A stretch of DNA of 64,000 bases from CAWIJK01 sp963836375 (GCA_963836375.1 CAWIJK010000001.1:372001-436000); one strand, 5' to 3'. Positions 33,641 to 43,578 are shown, counted from the first letter of the stretch. The notes: generated from the sequence alone by a model not told the origin. Program-made: numbers and translations.

Positions 33641-33700
33641 GACTCGAACCCTCAATAACTGGACCAGAACCAGTCGTGTTGCCGATTACACCACCCCCGA
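33629..33700 (-). tRNA. tRNA-Gln (CTG)
   Basis: 72 bases. Acceptor TCGGGGG/CCCCCGA, D-loop GTGTAATCGGCAAC, anticodon stem-loop ACTGG-TTCTGGT-CCAGT (anticodon CTG), T-arm GAGGG-TTCGAGT-CCTTC, discriminator G. It lies about 100 bases from tRNA-Glu, both on the minus strand and downstream of gltX. Confidence 0.93.
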
Positions 33701-33761
33701 ATGGGCGAGAAGTCAGGCTAGCCGAGCCCACTCGGGGACCGCACCCCGGCCGGCCGCCCAG

Positions 33762-34373
33762 TCAGCCGAGGCTGTGGAGGTGCTGGTAGCCGATGATCCG
33801 GCCCAGCCCGACCCCGAGGGTCTCTTTCAAGAAGTACGGGACGGTGGCCGCCCCGCTGATCGGTGAGGTCCGAGTGGGGGTCGGATAGGCGGTGAGGCCC
33901 ACGTCGGTGGCGATGGCCAGGGAGCGGTGCTCGTGGAACGGGTCGGTCACCATCAGCACCGTCGTCGCCTGCCGGCCCTTCAGGACCGGGGCGGCCTCGG
34001 ACAGGTTCTGCCAGCTGTCGTCCCCGCCGACCTCTGCGATGTCGTCCGCCGGCACGCCATTGTCGACGAGGTAGCGGTCCCCGGCCTGGGCCTCTGTGTA
34101 GTGGTCACCGGGCTCCTTGTTCCCGGTCACCACGACGAAGCGGGAATGGCCCTGGCGGTACAAGAGAAGGGCCTCGCTGAGTCGGGCCCGCAGGTCCGGA
34201 GAGGGCACGCCGTTGTACTGGGCCGCGCCCATCACCACGATGGCCCCTGCTGGCCGCGGGTCGTACTGGCGCGAGGTCAGCCAGACCTGGACCAGGGTCA
34301 CCGCCAGGTAGACGACGGCGGCCGTCACCACGACGCAGAAGATCTTGAGCGCCAGGCGGACCAGACCGAACAC
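33762..34373 (-). CDS. YdcF/SanA-like DUF218 protein
   Basis: 203 aa from GTG 34373. One N-terminal membrane helix (IFCVVVTAAVVYLAVTL) is followed by a DUF218 domain: AGAIVVMGAAQYNGVPSPDLRARL, FVVVTGNKEPGDHYTEAQ, WQNLSEAAPVLKGR and VLMVTDPFHEHRS. Relatives act in cell-envelope processes, with no settled reaction. It follows gltX by four bases, so co-transcription is likely. Confidence 0.85.
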   Translation of the reverse strand: MFGLVRLALKIFCVVVTAAVVYLAVTLVQVWLTSRQYDPRPAGAIVVMGAAQYNGVPSPDLRARLSEALLLYRQGHSRFVVVTGNKEPGDHYTEAQAGDRYLVDNGVPADDIAEVGGDDSWQNLSEAAPVLKGRQATTVLMVTDPFHEHRSLAIATDVGLTAYPTPTRTSPISGAATVPYFLKETLGVGLGRIIGYQHLHSLG

Positions 34374-34377
34374 CGGG

Positions 34378-35907
34378 TCAGCCCGGCCGCACGGCCGTCG
34401 CCCGCTCGAGGGCGACCCCGAGCCGCCGCAGGACCTCGTCTCGGCCCAGCACCTCGAGGGACTCGAAGAGCGGCGGCCCCACGGTGCGACCGGTGACCGC
34501 CACCCTGATCGGGGCCTGGGCCTTGGCCAGCTTGCGACCCCGGGCCTCGGCCAGGGCCCTGGTCACCTGGCCCAACACGTCGGCGGACCATTCGCATCCG
34601 GCGTAGGCGCCGAGGGCGCCCGACAAGATGTCGGGGGCCTCGGGGTCCCGACCGATGGCCTTGTCCCAGCTGGCCTGGTCGACCGGCGGGTCCGCCAGGA
34701 AGATGAAGTCCACCATGGCCGGGATCTCGCCCAAGGTGGCCACCCGCTCTTGGACCAGCGGGGCCAGCCGGGCGAACTTGTCCGCATCGAAGTCCCCGGG
34801 CGGCCAGGGCGGTCCGGCGCCCGGCGGCGCCCACTGCCCCGCGACGGGGTCGATCCAGGGCCGGGCGGCCTCGATGAACCGGTCCCCGGGTAGCTCGCGC
34901 ACGTACTCCCCGTTCAGATGGGTCAGCTTCTGCACGTCGAAGCGGGCCGGTGCGTGGTGGACGTCGGCCAGCCGGAACTCGCGCACCAGTGTCTCGCGGT
35001 CGGCCTTCTCGGCCTCTCCGGGCGGGCTCCAACCCAACAGCGCCAGGTAGTTGACGAAGGCGTCGGGTAAGAAGCCCTGGTCCCGGTAGGACTCGACGGC
35101 GACGGGGTCCTTGCGCTTGGACAGCTTCTTGCCCTGCTCGTTGACCAACAGGGGCAGGTGGGCGAAGGCCGGGAGCGCGGTCACCTCCCCCCAACCGGCC
35201 TCCCCCTCGGCCGCCGAGTCCAGGGCCCGCCAGAGCAGGATCCCCTTGGGGGTGGTGGGCAGCAGGTCCTCGCCCCTGATGACGTGGGTGATCCCCATGT
35301 CCCGGTCGTCGATCGTGTTGGCCAGGACGAACAGGGGCTGGCCGTTGGACTTCACGCAGACGAAGTCCTCCATGGCCTGGTTCGGGAACGTGACGTCCCC
35401 CCGGATCAGGTCGTGGACGGTGGTGTCCCCGTCGGCCGGGGTGCGAAAGCGAAGCGCCCGGCCCTGCCGCCCGAGGCCGAGCTCCCGGCAGTGGCCGTCG
35501 TAGCCGGGGGTGGCGTTGGCCCGGGTCCGCGCGTCGATCTCGTCGCGGGTGCACCCGCAGGCGTAGAGGAAGCCCCCCTCCCACAGCACGTCGATCGCCA
35601 CCTGCTGGCGCTCGTGGCGGGCCGACTGGCGGTAGGGCCCTTCGTCGGGCGAGAGCCCGAGCCAGTCCAGGGCATCGACGATCCCGCCGACCCACTCCTC
35701 GCGGTTGCGCTCGGCGTCGGTGTCTTCGATCCTGAGCACGAACACCCCGCCCTCGTGGCGGGCGAAGAGCCAGTTGAACAAGGCGGACCGGGCGCTGCCC
35801 ACATGGAAGAACCCGGTGGGTGACGGGGCGAACCTGACCCGCGGGGGCCGGGCCGGTCGCCCCGGGCCGGCGGTCAACGACGGCCCCGGACTACTCGTCT
35901 TCGACAA
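34378..35907 (-). CDS. gltX: Glutamyl-tRNA synthetase
   Basis: 509 aa. Class I catalytic core with FAPSPTGFFHVGSARSAL (HIGH-like motif) and LVNEQGKKLSKRKDP (KMSKS-like), an internal CGCTRDEID segment and the C-terminal anticodon-binding domain. It should charge tRNA-Glu and, if the lineage uses GatCAB, also tRNA-Gln. Both tRNA genes lie directly downstream. The start is probably TTG 35907, overlapping the ferredoxin stop by 17 bases; TTG 35877 is an alternative. The N-terminal 25 residues are Pro-rich and may not all be translated. Confidence 0.93.
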   Translation of the reverse strand: MSKTSSPGPSLTAGPGRPARPPRVRFAPSPTGFFHVGSARSALFNWLFARHEGGVFVLRIEDTDAERNREEWVGGIVDALDWLGLSPDEGPYRQSARHERQQVAIDVLWEGGFLYACGCTRDEIDARTRANATPGYDGHCRELGLGRQGRALRFRTPADGDTTVHDLIRGDVTFPNQAMEDFVCVKSNGQPLFVLANTIDDRDMGITHVIRGEDLLPTTPKGILLWRALDSAAEGEAGWGEVTALPAFAHLPLLVNEQGKKLSKRKDPVAVESYRDQGFLPDAFVNYLALLGWSPPGEAEKADRETLVREFRLADVHHAPARFDVQKLTHLNGEYVRELPGDRFIEAARPWIDPVAGQWAPPGAGPPWPPGDFDADKFARLAPLVQERVATLGEIPAMVDFIFLADPPVDQASWDKAIGRDPEAPDILSGALGAYAGCEWSADVLGQVTRALAEARGRKLAKAQAPIRVAVTGRTVGPPLFESLEVLGRDEVLRRLGVALERATAVRPG

Positions 35908-36088
35908 TCGAGATGGCGCCCGTGGGGCAGCCGTTCACGCACTCCCGGAGCTTCTCGCGCAGGGACTCGGGTGGGTGCTCGTCGAGCACGTAGAGGAACC
36001 CGTCGTCACGGACCTCGAAGACCTCGGGCAGGATGCCCATGCAAACCGCATTGCTGGCACACTCGTCGAAGTCGACGACGACCTTCAC
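35891..36088 (-). CDS. Ferredoxin, probably [3Fe-4S] type
   Basis: 65 aa from GTG 36088, fixed by AAGGAGGT seven bases upstream. DECASNAVCMG and CVNGCPTGAI supply the Cys ligands of a single-cluster ferredoxin, with the acidic surface (ESLREKLREC, IVEDE) of those that feed P450s or Rieske oxygenases. TATGCT (36158-36153) is a possible -10. It lies between the ltp operon and gltX and overlaps gltX, an unusual pairing; its partner enzyme may be a sterol-modifying oxygenase elsewhere. Confidence 0.88.
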   Translation of the reverse strand: MKVVVDFDECASNAVCMGILPEVFEVRDDGFLYVLDEHPPESLREKLRECVNGCPTGAISIVEDE

Positions 36089-36217
36089 GGGCGACCTCCT
36101 TGTTGGCCTCGTTGCGCTTGCCGGCGCGGACCCCACTCGGGGAGCCGACCGCAGCATATCGGGCGGCACCACACTGAACGGGCCGGTGCCGGGCGGTCGC
36201 CGGCTCCGGGGCCGACC

Positions 36218-37390
36218 TCAGGGCTTCTCGCTCCCGACCACCCACATGGCGAAGAATTGCGAGCCACCGCCGTAGGCCTGGCCCAGGGCCAACCGGGCCC
36301 CGTCGACCTGATGCTCGCCGGCCTCCCCGCGGACCTGGAGCGCCACCTCCAAGAAGCGGAGCATGCCCGATGCACCGATCGGGTTGGAGGACAGGACCCC
36401 GCCCGAGCAGTTCCACGGGATGTCGCCACCGTCCATGGCGGTGGCACCCTCTTCGGTGAGCTTCCAGCCGTCCCCCTCGGCGCAGAAACCCAGGTTCTCC
36501 AGCCACATCGGCTCGTACCAGCTGAACGGGACGTACACCTCGGCGCAGTCGAAGTCCCGCCGCGGGTCGGTCACCTTCGCCTGGGCGTAGACGTCGGCTG
36601 CGCAGTCCCGGCCGGCCCGGGGGTTGATCTGGTCCCGCCCGGCGAACATCGTGGGCTCCGAACGCATGGCCATCCCGTGGATCCAAGCCGGGCGCCGGCC
36701 GGTGGCCGACTGGGTTGCGGCGGCCGCCTTCTCCGAACCCAGCACCATGGCCGCCGCCCCGTCCGAGGACGGGCAGGCCTCGAGGTAGTGAAGCGGGTCC
36801 CACAGCATGATCGACTCCTCCACCATCTGCAGCGAGATGTCCGGGATGTGCAGGTGGGCATAGGGGTTCTTGAGCGCCTGCAGCCGGTCCTTCACGGCCA
36901 CCTTCATGCCGATGTCGTTCGGGGCACCCGAGCGGCGCATGTAGGCGCGGATGTGGGGGGCGAAGTACCCGCCGGCCCCGGCCAGCAGCGGCGCGCTGAA
37001 GGGCTGGGGGACCGAGAGCGCCCACATGGCATCGGAGTCCGACTGCTTCTCGAAGGCGACCGTCAGCACCCGCTGGTGGATGCCCGAGGTGACCAGGTGG
37101 GCGGCCACCAGCGCGGTGGAGCCGCCGACCGAGCCGGCGGTGTGGACCCGCAGGATCGGCTTGCCCACCGCGCCCAGGGCCGGGGCCAGGTAGAGCTCGG
37201 GCATCATGACACCCTCGAACATGTCCGGCGCCTTGCCGATGACCACGGCGTCGATGTCGGCCCACCCGAGCCCGGCGTCGTCGAGGGCCCGCAGCGCCGC
37301 CTCGCGGACCAGGCCGGCGATCGAGACGTCCTCCCGCTTGGCCTTGTGGTGGGTCTGCCCGACCCCGATGACCGCCACGCGCTCGGACAT
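36218..37390 (-). CDS. ltp3: Thiolase-superfamily lipid-transfer protein, Ltp3-like (sterol side chain)
   Basis: 390 aa. It starts RVAVIGVGQTHHKAKREDVS and keeps the lipid-transfer-protein pattern IGKAPDMFEGVMMPELYLA, HTAGSVGGST, FEKQSDSDAMWALS, ACPSSDGAAAMVLG, NPIGASGMLRFLE and LGQAYGGGSQFFAMWVVG. This is very close to Mycobacterium/Rhodococcus Ltp3, needed for degradation of C24-branched sterol side chains, where such proteins act as aldolases with OB-fold partners. ATG 37390 shares one base with the stop of the upstream thiolase (TGATG), so the genes are translationally coupled. Confidence 0.85.
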   Translation of the reverse strand: MSERVAVIGVGQTHHKAKREDVSIAGLVREAALRALDDAGLGWADIDAVVIGKAPDMFEGVMMPELYLAPALGAVGKPILRVHTAGSVGGSTALVAAHLVTSGIHQRVLTVAFEKQSDSDAMWALSVPQPFSAPLLAGAGGYFAPHIRAYMRRSGAPNDIGMKVAVKDRLQALKNPYAHLHIPDISLQMVEESIMLWDPLHYLEACPSSDGAAAMVLGSEKAAAATQSATGRRPAWIHGMAMRSEPTMFAGRDQINPRAGRDCAADVYAQAKVTDPRRDFDCAEVYVPFSWYEPMWLENLGFCAEGDGWKLTEEGATAMDGGDIPWNCSGGVLSSNPIGASGMLRFLEVALQVRGEAGEHQVDGARLALGQAYGGGSQFFAMWVVGSEKP

Positions 37391-38475
37391 CACACCCCCT
37401 CCAGCACGGTCACCAGGTTCTGTTGGAGGACCGGTCCCGACGTGGCATGGGCCACCGCCCGGGAGGCCGAGCCGTCGAGGATCCGCGTCGCCGCCTCGCC
37501 GATGCGGATCAGGCCACCGGACATGATCGGGTTGGCGGCCAAGGCCCCCCCGGAGGGGTTGACCAGCACCCCGTCGCCCAGCCCGATCGCCGAGCGCACG
37601 ATCAGCTCCTGGGGGGCGAAGGGGGCGTGCAGTTCGGCCACGTCGACGGGGCCCTCGGCCACGCCGGCCACCTCGGCCGCCCGGGCGCTCGACGGCGAGA
37701 CGCTGAGGTCGCGGGCCCCGAGCGAGTGGGTCTCGATCCGGTGGTCGATGCCGGTGATCCACGCCGGGCGCTCGGCCCACTCGAGCGCCCTGTCCCCCGC
37801 CGCCAGCACCACCGCGGCGGCGCCGTCGGTGACCGGGGGCAGCGCGTGCCGCCGCAGGGGGGACACCACATAGTCCTCGGACAGCAGGGACTCCACCGAC
37901 CGGTCGTAGGCCACCTGGGCCTTGGGGTTGGCGAGGGCGGCCCGTCGGTTGCGCGCCGCCACCTCGGCGAAATCGGCCTCGGTGGCCCGGCCCGAGTCGA
38001 GCAGGGCCCTGGCCTGCAGGGCGGCCAGGCTCACCGGGTCCGGCCAAAGCGGTGCCATGACGTAAGGGTCGAGCTGGAGGGCCATGATCCGTGACAGGTC
38101 GCCCATCGACGACTTGCCGAAGCTGTAGACGAGGGCGGCGTCGACGTCACCCTCTTGCAGGCGGACCCAGGCCTCGTAGAGGGCCCAGGCACCGTCCATC
38201 TCGACGTGGCTCTCAGAGCGCGGGGGCCACACCCCGATGGCGTCGAGGGCACTCACGAAGCTGAAGGGCCCACCGACCAGGTAGTCGGTGGAGCCCGAGC
38301 AGATGAAGCCGACGTCGTCCTTGGTGATCCCGAGGCCCCCGAAGAGCTCGGCGAACACCGGCATGAGGGTCTCGACCTCGTTGCGGTGCGCCTCGCGCCG
38401 GACGTTGTCGGCCTGGGCGAAGGCGACCACGGCGACCGGTCGGTGCCCCTGGCGGGGCTGCGGCGGGCTGCTCAC
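37390..38475 (-). CDS. ltp4: Thiolase-superfamily protein, Ltp4-like
   Basis: 361 aa from GTG 38475, in a GTGA overlap with the upstream OB-fold gene. Features: VVAFAQADNVRREAHRNEVE, FICSGSTDYLVGGPFSFV, SESHVEMDGAWALYEAWV, YSFGKSSMGDLSRI, PPVTDGAAAVVLAAGD and NPSGGALAANPIMSGGL. The Cys/His triad of true thiolases is not complete, as expected of the SCPx/Ltp branch. It probably pairs with the next-door Ltp3-like and OB-fold proteins in sterol side-chain cleavage. Confidence 0.8.
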   Translation of the reverse strand: MSSPPQPRQGHRPVAVVAFAQADNVRREAHRNEVETLMPVFAELFGGLGITKDDVGFICSGSTDYLVGGPFSFVSALDAIGVWPPRSESHVEMDGAWALYEAWVRLQEGDVDAALVYSFGKSSMGDLSRIMALQLDPYVMAPLWPDPVSLAALQARALLDSGRATEADFAEVAARNRRAALANPKAQVAYDRSVESLLSEDYVVSPLRRHALPPVTDGAAAVVLAAGDRALEWAERPAWITGIDHRIETHSLGARDLSVSPSSARAAEVAGVAEGPVDVAELHAPFAPQELIVRSAIGLGDGVLVNPSGGALAANPIMSGGLIRIGEAATRILDGSASRAVAHATSGPVLQQNLVTVLEGV

Positions 38476-38993
38476 GTGTAGTCCTTGTAGCTCTCGTAGT
38501 CGGCGTCGGGCTCGCCGGTCGGTCGGAAGTACCTGACCGAGGCCATGGTCGGGCCGAGCTCGTCGGGCTCGACCCAGACCGCCTCCACCCGGAGCCCCAT
38601 CCGCACCTCGTCGGTCGGGATCTCTTGGATCAGGCCCATGAACGAGATGTCGGCCCCGTCGAGCAGCACCATGGCGCAGATGTAGGGGATCTCGATCGAC
38701 TGGCCGGCGAAGGGGACGTTGACCACGCAGTAGGTGGTCACCGTCCCGGTGTTGGCCAGCTCGACCACCTCGTCGGTCGGCACCCCGTCGACCGGGCACG
38801 AGCCGCGCGACGGGACGTAGACCTTGTGGCAGACCGGACAGCGCTGCCCGATGAACGTCCCCTGGGCCAGTCCCTTGAGGTTCTTCGACTGGGCGATGCC
38901 CGCGCTGAAGAGATAGTCGAGCCGGATGGGGGTGGCCAGGGTGGTCACCGGGCCGGGCTGGTCGGCCTCGGGCGCCGCGCTCTCGGCCGTCAT
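38472..38993 (-). CDS. Zn-ribbon OB-fold (DUF35) protein, thiolase partner
   Basis: 173 aa. A rubredoxin-like zinc knuckle (GQRCPVCHKVYVPSRGSCPV) leads into an OB fold (GTVTTYCVVNVPFAGQSIEIP ... MGLRVEAVW). DUF35 proteins bind SCPx/Ltp thiolases to build steroid aldolases or hydratases (for example Ltp2-ChsH2). It overlaps both neighbours by four bases (ATGA and GTGA), so it is made in step with the Ltp4-like protein. Confidence 0.87.
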   Translation of the reverse strand: MTAESAAPEADQPGPVTTLATPIRLDYLFSAGIAQSKNLKGLAQGTFIGQRCPVCHKVYVPSRGSCPVDGVPTDEVVELANTGTVTTYCVVNVPFAGQSIEIPYICAMVLLDGADISFMGLIQEIPTDEVRMGLRVEAVWVEPDELGPTMASVRYFRPTGEPDADYESYKDYT

Positions 38994-39451
38994 GAGCCGC
39001 CCTCGGGGACGAACGCCCGGATGTCGTGGATCCGGCCGACCCGCTCGGCCGGGTCGACGAAGTCCGCCCGGACCCGCATCCCGGTGCGCACCGACTCGGG
39101 GGTGCCGGCGTCGAGGACGTGCAGCAGGGCCGTGGTGGCCCCGTCGGGGCGGACCAGCACCCAGGCGAACGGGTGGTCCAACGGTTGGCCCGGGGCCGGG
39201 TCGCCGACCCACGCCCAGCTCTCGACCGTTGCCCCGGGACCGACCTCGACCAGCTCGCCGGTCGGCTCGGCCGTCGTCGGGTCGTACTCGGTCGGGGGCA
39301 CCACGACGGTGTCCCCCGAGGCCCGCACCCCGAGGATCCGCCCGTCGCGCAGCCCGGTGAGGAAGGCCCCGATCACCGGTCCGACCGACCGGGAGTAGGG
39401 GTACTCGAGGACGTGGGTGCTGGTGAGGACCTCCTCGCCGCTGTCGTCCAT
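38990..39451 (-). CDS. OB-fold protein, first gene of the ltp operon
   Basis: 153 aa from ATG 39451 with GAGGAG nine bases upstream. LEYPYSRSVGPVIGAFLTGL and LGVRASGDTVVVPPTEYDP are typical of the DUF35 OB-fold family, but the zinc-binding Cys residues are absent. It ends in an ATGA overlap with the Zn-ribbon OB-fold gene. It likely forms part of a multi-subunit Ltp3/Ltp4 complex. Confidence 0.8.
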   Translation of the reverse strand: MDDSGEEVLTSTHVLEYPYSRSVGPVIGAFLTGLRDGRILGVRASGDTVVVPPTEYDPTTAEPTGELVEVGPGATVESWAWVGDPAPGQPLDHPFAWVLVRPDGATTALLHVLDAGTPESVRTGMRVRADFVDPAERVGRIHDIRAFVPEGGS

Positions 39452-39588
39452 CTGCCGGTGCTCCTCGCCTTCGACGGGTGGCCGCCGGTGCCCGGCCGGC
39501 CGCCCAGAAGTAGAACACATTTCAGTTTCTGCTGGCAACGGTGGCCATGACCAGGCCACGAGGTGGCGGCCGGGGTCCGTTGGCCGGC

Positions 39589-41100
39589 TCAGGCGGCCCC
39601 GGGCCGACCCTGACCGCCGGGCGGCGGGAGGGGGGCCGACCCGGCCAGGAGGTCGCTGAAGAACTGGCGGTCGTGCAGGATGGGCACGTCGGAGAGGAAC
39701 ATCTTGCCGTAGCGCTCGAAGTACATGAGCTGCTTGCCGAGCAGGAAGGTCCCCCGGTCGAACTCCGAGAAGGTCCCCCCGGCGTCGTCGGCCATCTTGC
39801 GCAGCCGGCGCTGGGCCCGCAGTCGGTGCAGAACCGCCCTCGGGGAACGCTTGCGGATCTCGATGCCCTGGGCCTTGGCCACCTGCAGCTGGGTGGTCTG
39901 CATGATCGCCGCCAGGCTGACCTCGCCGAACGGGCGGTTGAGCGTGGGCTCGATCAGGCTGCGGATGAACCCGGTGAGCTCGTCGTCGCTCAGCCCGACC
40001 GCCTCTTTGATGGCCGGGCCGTAGGTGCGGGTGATGTGGGCCGACACGTCGGACCAGGCCGCCTCCTCGCCGAGGGCGGCCGCCAGGAGCCGAAGGAAGA
40101 ACCGGTGGGTGTCGGGGTCGAGTCGGCCCACGATCCCCCAGTCGATGATCCCGATCCGCCCGTCGCGCAGCAAGAGCATGTTGCCGGCGTGCACGTCGCC
40201 GTGGAAGGCGCCCCAGCGGACGGTCGTGAGGAAAAACCCCCGCACGACGGCCTCCACCAGCGGGCCGGGGTCCATGCCCAGCTCGGCCACCTGCGCCAGG
40301 TCGTCGATGGGCACGCCGTCGAGGTACTCCATCGTGAGCACGTTGGGCCCCGAGAGCTCTGGGTAGGGCTCGGGGACGACCACCAGCGGGAGCGACACCT
40401 CCTCGCCGAGGCGCCGGAAGTAGGCCAGGGAACGGGCCTCGTTGCGCAGGTCCATCTCCTCGCCGATCTGGACCCGAAAGCCGTCCAGGAGCTGCAGGGT
40501 GGACCCGGCGTTCTGGTCCCCGGTCTGGCGCACGGCCAGCTCGAGCAGCGGTTGCATCAGGTCGAGGTCGGTGGCCACGACGTGCTCGATCCGCGGGCGC
40601 AGGACCTTGACCGCCACCCGGCGACCGTCGTGCAGCGTGGCCCGGTGGACGACGGCGATCGAGGCCCGACCGATCGGTTCGGGATCGAAGTCGATGAAGG
40701 CGTCGCCCAACGACATCCCGAGGTCGTCCTCGACGCGTTGGCGCACCAGGGCGAAGGGCTCAGGCGGACCGGTGTCCAGGCACGACCGGAACTCCTCGGC
40801 CACCTGGTCGCCGAACATCCCGGGGGACGAGGCCATGATCTGGCCGAATTTGATGAACGTGCCCCCGAGGTCCTCGAAGGTCAGCCGGAGCGGATGGGCG
40901 ATGGCGGTAGCCGGCAGGGCCCCCCGGCGGGCCTCGCGCAGCTGTCGGAGGGCCAGCGGGGTGAAGTGCCGTCCGACCGAGAGGGCGATCTGGGCCCCCC
41001 GGCGGGCCAGTTCCAGGCGTGAGGGTTCGGGGAGGCGGCGGGGCCGGATGCGGGGGACGGGCTCCTCGGGGACCGGCGATGCCCCGTGCTCGCTGGTCAC
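39589..41100 (-). CDS. ABC1/UbiB-family atypical kinase (AarF-like)
   Basis: 503 aa. The family's N-terminal KxGQ motif reads FIKFGQIMASSPGMF; the kinase-like core has RRVAVKVLRP (nucleotide Lys), WGAFHGDVHAGNMLLL (catalytic loop) and IGIIDWGIVGRL (Asp of DFG-like). ABC1/UbiB proteins support quinone or lipid metabolism, probably as ATPases. No quinone genes are adjacent. It begins 73 bases from the SRPBCC gene on the same strand and ends 137 bases upstream of the ltp operon. Confidence 0.92.
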   Translation of the reverse strand: MTSEHGASPVPEEPVPRIRPRRLPEPSRLELARRGAQIALSVGRHFTPLALRQLREARRGALPATAIAHPLRLTFEDLGGTFIKFGQIMASSPGMFGDQVAEEFRSCLDTGPPEPFALVRQRVEDDLGMSLGDAFIDFDPEPIGRASIAVVHRATLHDGRRVAVKVLRPRIEHVVATDLDLMQPLLELAVRQTGDQNAGSTLQLLDGFRVQIGEEMDLRNEARSLAYFRRLGEEVSLPLVVVPEPYPELSGPNVLTMEYLDGVPIDDLAQVAELGMDPGPLVEAVVRGFFLTTVRWGAFHGDVHAGNMLLLRDGRIGIIDWGIVGRLDPDTHRFFLRLLAAALGEEAAWSDVSAHITRTYGPAIKEAVGLSDDELTGFIRSLIEPTLNRPFGEVSLAAIMQTTQLQVAKAQGIEIRKRSPRAVLHRLRAQRRLRKMADDAGGTFSEFDRGTFLLGKQLMYFERYGKMFLSDVPILHDRQFFSDLLAGSAPLPPPGGQGRPGAA

Positions 41101-41173
41101 ATCCGAAGGCTACGCGACCGGCCGGGGGGCCCGGACATCACCGGGCCCGGCCCGGACCCATGGGTCGGCGTCC

Positions 41174-41554
41174 TCAGGCGAAGTGGGCAGCCAGCGCCTC
41201 GAGGGCCTTCTGGTAGGTGTCGGCGAAGATCGGGGCCATCGACTCGGGCTCGACATCGAAGGACCACGTGACCTGCGAGCTGGTCCCATCGGCGGCCACG
41301 CTGATGGTGGCTTTGTGGGCGTCGACGGGGACCCCGTCGACGATCGTGTAGGTGAGGGTGCGGGAGGCGTCGTCCCGCTCCAACAGGCGCTCTCGGATCT
41401 CGAGTCCGAGCATCCCGATGATCCGGTCGTCCCCCTCGAGGCGGAAGGACTCGACGCCCGGGAAGAAGTCGCCGACCGCACCGAAGTCCCGGACCAGCGC
41501 CCACACCTCGTCCACCGGCGCGCCCACCGCGGCTACCACAGATCCCTCAGCCAT
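41174..41554 (-). CDS. SRPBCC (Bet v1-like) ligand-binding protein
   Basis: 126 aa. The helix-grip pattern is clear: SVVAAVGAPVDEVWALVRDFGAVGDFFPGV, then beta strands ending SSQVTWSFDVEP, then a long C-terminal helix YQKALEALAAHFA. The family binds hydrophobic ligands in a cavity; polyketide or lipid roles are common. It starts 102 bases from the divergent aldo/keto reductase gene. Confidence 0.85.
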   Translation of the reverse strand: MAEGSVVAAVGAPVDEVWALVRDFGAVGDFFPGVESFRLEGDDRIIGMLGLEIRERLLERDDASRTLTYTIVDGVPVDAHKATISVAADGTSSQVTWSFDVEPESMAPIFADTYQKALEALAAHFA

Positions 41555-41656
41555 GTCCCTCCTCGGCTCGACACCCGCCCGTACTGCGTGGTGTCGCTCG
41601 CCGGTACGCTACTGCGCGGCTCGGGCCATCCGCCGAGCGTCCACAAGGAGCGGCCA

Positions 41657-42583
<927 letters not shown>

Positions 42584-42586
42584 GCC

Positions 42587-42664
42587 ACCGGCGGCGCTAG
42601 GCGCCCGGCGCGACCGGCGGCGCTAGGCGCCCGGCGCGATCGGCGGCGCTAGGCGCCCGGAGCG
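42587..42664. repeat. Three tandem 26-bp units, each with a GGCGC-TAG-GCGCC hairpin
   Basis: Units start at 42587, 42613 and 42639 and are nearly identical. Each can form a 5-bp stem with a TAG loop. The third unit contains the stop codon of the CtaG-like gene; the others repeat the same stop-like CTA on the opposite strand. Lying between convergent genes, it may act as a repeated bidirectional terminator. Confidence 0.75.
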
Positions 42665-43578
42665 ATCGGCGCCTGGTCGCTGCCCCCCGGCCCGCGACCG
42701 GGGAGCATGGCGTCGAGCTCACGGTCCACCCGCACCGCTCTGCGCTCTTCGACGTGGAGCCACTCGAGGGCGACGGGGATCATGGCCAGCATCATCAGCG
42801 TGTCGCCACCCACCCACATGATGACCCCGCCGATGTGCAGGTCGGCGAGGAGCGAGGGGCCCCACGTGCGGTGCATGGCGGTGTAGGCCGGGAACAGCTC
42901 GTGGGTGGCCGAGTCGAGCGAGAGCCCGACGAAGGTGTCGACCGAGACGGCGACCAGCAGGTAGAGCATCTTGAACCCCGGGTGCATCCGGTGCTCTGAG
43001 GGCTCGATCCCGAAGACCTGACGCCAGAACAGATAGCCGACCACGAGGAACACGATGTGCTCGCCGTTGTGCACGCTCTCGTGCACCAGCGTGTAGTTGT
43101 ACCAGACCGTGAGGTGGGTGATCGGAATCACCACCGCGTAGAGAGCGAAGGCGACGAGCGGGTTGTCGAAGAAGCGGGCCACCGGCGAGCGCAGGCCCCG
43201 GGCCACCCAGCGCTTAGTGGCCCCGGTGCTGGCCCGGTAGGTGAGGGCGAGCGGCGACCCGACGGCGAACAGGGGGGCGGCGATCATGATCAGCATCAGG
43301 TGCTGGACCATGTGGTCCCAGAACAACACGCCGTCGTAGACGCCGATGAAGCTGAAGATGGCGACGCCGGTGACCGCCAGCGCCGCCATGAAGGCCAGGG
43401 TCCGACCGACCGGCCAGCGGTGCCTCGGGCACAGCCGGCGGACCCGCACCGTCCCCCACAGGTACAGGGCCGCCGCCCCGACGATCATGGCCACCGGGAC
43501 GACGTCGAATTCGGTGGCCGTGAGCTGGCCGGCGTGGAGCGGGGGCAGGACGTCGGAGAGGATCGGGATGGCCGGCAT
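42649..43578 (-). CDS. CtaG-like cytochrome c oxidase assembly/caa3 membrane protein
   Basis: 309 aa from ATG 43578 (GAGGG upstream; ATG 43614 is possible). About seven membrane helices; VYDGVLFWDHMVQHLMLIMIAAPLFAVG with conserved His residues, YNYTLVHESVHNGEHIVFL, and GGVIMWVGGDTLMMLAMIP mark the CtaG_Cox family, which helps insert copper or assemble aa3/caa3 oxidase. No oxidase subunits are nearby. The stop lies in the third copy of the 26-bp repeat. Confidence 0.85.
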   Translation of the reverse strand: MPAIPILSDVLPPLHAGQLTATEFDVVPVAMIVGAAALYLWGTVRVRRLCPRHRWPVGRTLAFMAALAVTGVAIFSFIGVYDGVLFWDHMVQHLMLIMIAAPLFAVGSPLALTYRASTGATKRWVARGLRSPVARFFDNPLVAFALYAVVIPITHLTVWYNYTLVHESVHNGEHIVFLVVGYLFWRQVFGIEPSEHRMHPGFKMLYLLVAVSVDTFVGLSLDSATHELFPAYTAMHRTWGPSLLADLHIGGVIMWVGGDTLMMLAMIPVALEWLHVEERRAVRVDRELDAMLPGRGPGGSDQAPIAPGA

